In this document: positions 5,834 through 6,059 of the stretch, piece after piece
How the letters are laid out: each line of letters begins with the position of its first letter
Numbering within the stretch: the stretch's first letter is position 1
DNA from: Anaerolineales bacterium
GTDB taxonomy: Bacteria; Chloroflexota; Anaerolineae; Anaerolineales; E44-bin32
DNA: 6,059 nt
NCBI GenBank assembly: GCA_011772595.1
Contig: WVZH01000298.1
Coordinates: 1,072-7,130 of the forward strand
Reading direction: 5' to 3'
Program-made: the position numbers and the translations under genes
The notes under the pieces: generated by a model
The model's database searches: none
The model's input: only the letters and a program-made list of their open reading frames with translations
What the model was told of the DNA's origin: nothing

Positions 5834-6059
5834 TTATCTCGCCTGACATGTCGGGCACAGTCCCACCAGTTCGAGCATGTGCTCCTCGATCAGGAATCCG
5901 GTCGAGTTGGCGATTTTATCGATCCATCGCGGCAGATCCTTTGAACCTGGAAACTCCACCACCTGATGGCAATCACGACACACCAGGTGATGGCCGTGCA
6001 CCAGTTCGGTGCGGGCGTAACCGCGGCAACCGTCCTCGAAGTGAACGCGACCGATGCAA
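5834..6059 (-). CDS. Fur-family metal-responsive regulator (probably Zur), C-terminal part, cut by the window edge
   Basis: Only the last 74 residues and the TAA stop (5836-5834) are inside the window; the DNA-binding winged helix lies beyond 6059. What remains is the Fur dimerisation and metal-binding domain. It has HGHHLVCRDCHQVVEFPG and, near the end, EEHMLELVGLCPTC. The two CxxC pairs (C27, C30 and C68, C71 of the visible part) are the structural zinc site of the family. H23, H24, E35 and H60 are candidate sensing-site ligands. Members repress metal-uptake genes when their metal is abundant. Being directly upstream of a zinc-type importer suggests Zur rather than iron-sensing Fur, but the domain cannot settle this. 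Family assignment is confident; metal is inferred. Confidence 0.9.
   Translation of the reverse strand, partial: CIGRVHFEDGCRGYARTELVHGHHLVCRDCHQVVEFPGSKDLPRWIDKIANSTGFLIEEHMLELVGLCPTCQAR

Noticed and set aside
1..6059. CRISPR arrays, tRNA or rRNA genes, insertion sequences, phage or defence genes
   Set aside because: No spaced direct repeats, no cloverleaf or rRNA-like sequence and no transposase or integrase motifs were seen on either strand.

Overview
This window carries one complete high-affinity divalent-metal (most likely zinc) ABC importer with the end of a Fur-family regulator gene upstream. A membrane-bound sensor histidine kinase and the start of a secreted beta-propeller-like protein lie downstream. 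All genes read on the minus strand, so transcription runs from high to low coordinates. The host is a bacterium of moderate-to-high GC. The GAF/HisKA_3 kinase with an LHDGPTQ box, the lipoprotein substrate-binding protein and the secreted protein whose mature part starts DFLGPDRTVTT together suggest a Chloroflexota (Anaerolineae or Caldilineae-like) genome. That placement is by remembered resemblance, not by search.

Layout in transcription order: (1) 6059-5834, C-terminal 74 residues of a Fur/Zur-type repressor, followed by a hairpin terminator (5823-5797). (2) 5706-4654, znuA-like lipoprotein, TTG start. (3) 4653-4351, a 303-bp gap with two GC-rich hairpins whose loops are complementary, a near-palindrome resembling the Bacillus Zur box, and AT-rich promoter-like sequence. 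(4) 4350-3520, ATPase. (5) 3527-2670, permease, overlapping the ATPase gene by 8 bp and followed by a hairpin terminator (2665-2631). (6) 2541-772, histidine kinase, closed by a strong intrinsic terminator (745-711). (7) 648-613, a good sigma70-type promoter with a perfect 12-bp palindrome in its spacer. (8) 502-1, a secreted protein gene running off the window and broken by a one-base frameshift near 290-311.

How the genes work together: the lipoprotein captures metal outside the membrane, the permease forms the channel and the ATPase drives uptake. The Fur-family protein next door probably represses them when metal is plentiful. The kinase is separated from the importer by a terminator, has no response regulator in the window, and cannot be tied to metal sensing from sequence alone. 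I see no tRNA, rRNA, CRISPR array, transposase or integrase, and no gene system that looks undescribed. The points most worth a second look are regulatory (operator, hairpin pair, promoter palindrome), plus an apparently missing metal ligand in the binding protein and the frameshift.
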